The notes beneath the pieces were generated by a model, which saw only the letters and a list, made by a program, of their open reading frames with translations, was not told the DNA's origin and did no database searches. Source: Rhodospirillaceae bacterium (GTDB lineage: Bacteria > Pseudomonadota > Alphaproteobacteria > Rhodospirillales > Rhodospirillaceae). From it: a DNA stretch of 42,131 nucleotides. The position numbers were made by a program, and so were the translations under genes. Positions 41,463 to 42,131 of this stretch are shown in pieces. Location of the stretch: assembly GCA_004297485.1 (NCBI GenBank), contig SCTM01000128.1:1-42131 (forward strand). Direction: 5' to 3'. Position 1 is the stretch's first letter. Every line of letters begins with the position of its first letter.

Positions 41463-42131
41463 TTAAGCCGCGCCACCCTTGGACATTCCGAAAGTATAGC
41501 TCATATGCTCTTGAAAGCCTGCTGGAACGACCGGTGTGATAAAGGGCACATCCGCATTCCGGATCGCGTCGATGTTTTCAGCTATCTGCTCGATCGTCCA
41601 CGTCTCACGGAATACGCCCCGTGATTCAGCGATAAAGGCGGTCGAAACACGGCCACCGAAGGAACTCAACATCTCGCCCGAGATCGAACAGGATTCATGG
41701 GCGAGCCAGGCCGCCAGCGGCGCCACCAGCTCCGGTGCCATTGTTGGCGGGTATTTTGAGGTGTCCAATCCTCCGGCCAATCGCGTCACGGCTCCAGGAA
41801 GGATGAGATTGCATTTCACGCCCTCCGCAGCACCCTCAAGCGCGATGACATTTGACAAGCCGATCATGCCCGCCTTCGACACCGCATAAGCTACGGTGTG
41901 TGGATTCCCATATAAACCGACCGCCGAAGAAGCCAGCACGATGCGACCATAACCTGCCTTGCACATAATTGGAAAGGCGGGCCGGACAACGTGAAATGCC
42001 CCCATGAGATGGACGTTCACAACGGCCTCGAAGTCGGCTTGCGTATACTCCTTCAGAGGCATTTTGCGCGTATTGCCGGCGTTATGGATGAGAATGTCGA
42101 TGCGGCCGTACTTGTCCAGGGCCGTTTTGAC
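41463..42131 (-). CDS. Short-chain dehydrogenase/reductase, cut at the window edge (17-beta-HSD type 4-like)
   Basis: The frame is open to the last base, so the first about 70-80 codons lie outside. The visible 222 residues include IDILIHNAG, the NVHLMGAFHV helix, S-S-A-V-G-L-Y with the catalytic serine, and Y-A-V-S-K. The stretch GRIVLASSAVGLYGN and the long C-terminal part (FGGRVSTAFIAESRGVF and onward to the end) are typical of the dehydrogenase domain of multifunctional beta-oxidation proteins and 17-beta-hydroxysteroid dehydrogenase type 4 relatives. It would oxidise a 3-hydroxyacyl-CoA or a steroid alcohol. It is upstream of, and co-transcribed with, the SDR at 40636. Confidence 0.88.
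   Translation of the reverse strand, partial: VKTALDKYGRIDILIHNAGNTRKMPLKEYTQADFEAVVNVHLMGAFHVVRPAFPIMCKAGYGRIVLASSAVGLYGNPHTVAYAVSKAGMIGLSNVIALEGAAEGVKCNLILPGAVTRLAGGLDTSKYPPTMAPELVAPLAAWLAHESCSISGEMLSSFGGRVSTAFIAESRGVFRETWTIEQIAENIDAIRNADVPFITPVVPAGFQEHMSYTFGMSKGGAA

Noticed and set aside
1-42131. Search for tRNA, rRNA, CRISPR arrays, insertion sequences, riboswitches and phage genes
   Set aside because: No cloverleaf, regular short repeats, transposase or integrase motif was seen; the region looks like stable chromosomal or plasmid catabolic DNA.

Overview
The window reads as a catabolic accessory region from a Gram-negative bacterium, most likely a proteobacterium. GC content is high, roughly 58-60% by eye. 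Gene spacing is tight with clear Shine-Dalgarno sites, and the families are typical of degraders: acyl-CoA ligase, acyl-CoA dehydrogenase, CaiB/BaiF CoA-transferase, Rieske oxygenase, LLM flavoprotein, FAH hydrolase, six short-chain dehydrogenases and two medium-chain dehydrogenases. An alphaproteobacterium is my guess, but nothing in the window (no rRNA, tRNA or housekeeping gene) fixes the taxon. I saw no transposase, CRISPR array, phage gene or tRNA.

Layout. 1-4.7 kb: end of an acyl-CoA ligase, an FMN-dependent alpha-hydroxy-acid dehydrogenase, an isochorismatase-like hydrolase, an IclR regulator and an acyl-CoA dehydrogenase. 4.8-9.1 kb: a minus-strand operon of DUF1214 protein, sulfotransferase, zinc alcohol dehydrogenase and SDR. 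9.7-12 kb: a sugar isomerase-like TIM barrel, an LLM oxidoreductase and a small ABM-type protein. 12.3-25.8 kb: four amidohydrolase-2 family enzymes interleaved with an MDR, an SDR, an acyl-CoA ligase, an EthD protein, a TetR regulator, an FAH-family hydrolase and an MFS transporter. 25.9-31.8 kb: a thiolase-like/DUF35 pair, a double-domain CoA-transferase and a fifth amidohydrolase. 31.9-39.2 kb: a minus-strand run of two SnoaL-like proteins, a second sulfotransferase and DUF1214 protein, two SDRs and a Rieske oxygenase. 39.5-42.1 kb: a PPOX-like protein and two more SDRs, the last cut by the window edge.

The genes suggest a pathway that oxidises a hydrophobic, probably polycyclic or isoprenoid, substrate (Rieske and LLM enzymes, dehydrogenases). 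It would activate acids with CoA (ligase, CoA-transferase), shorten side chains (acyl-CoA dehydrogenase, Ltp2-like aldolase with DUF35 partner) and open or hydrolyse carbon-carbon bonds (FAH and amidohydrolases). The substrate is not known from sequence.

The strongest new signal is regulatory. A TetR protein whose DNA-binding region resembles actinobacterial KstR2 sits beside two near-identical promoters. Each carries a perfect match to the KstR2 consensus AnCAAGnnCTTGnT overlapping the -35 hexamer, one before the FAH-family gene and one before an amidohydrolase. The other main signals are five divergent amidohydrolases within 20 kb, two copies of a sulfotransferase/DUF1214 gene pair in opposite order, and an amidohydrolase with a tail like the E3-binding domain of dehydrogenase complexes.
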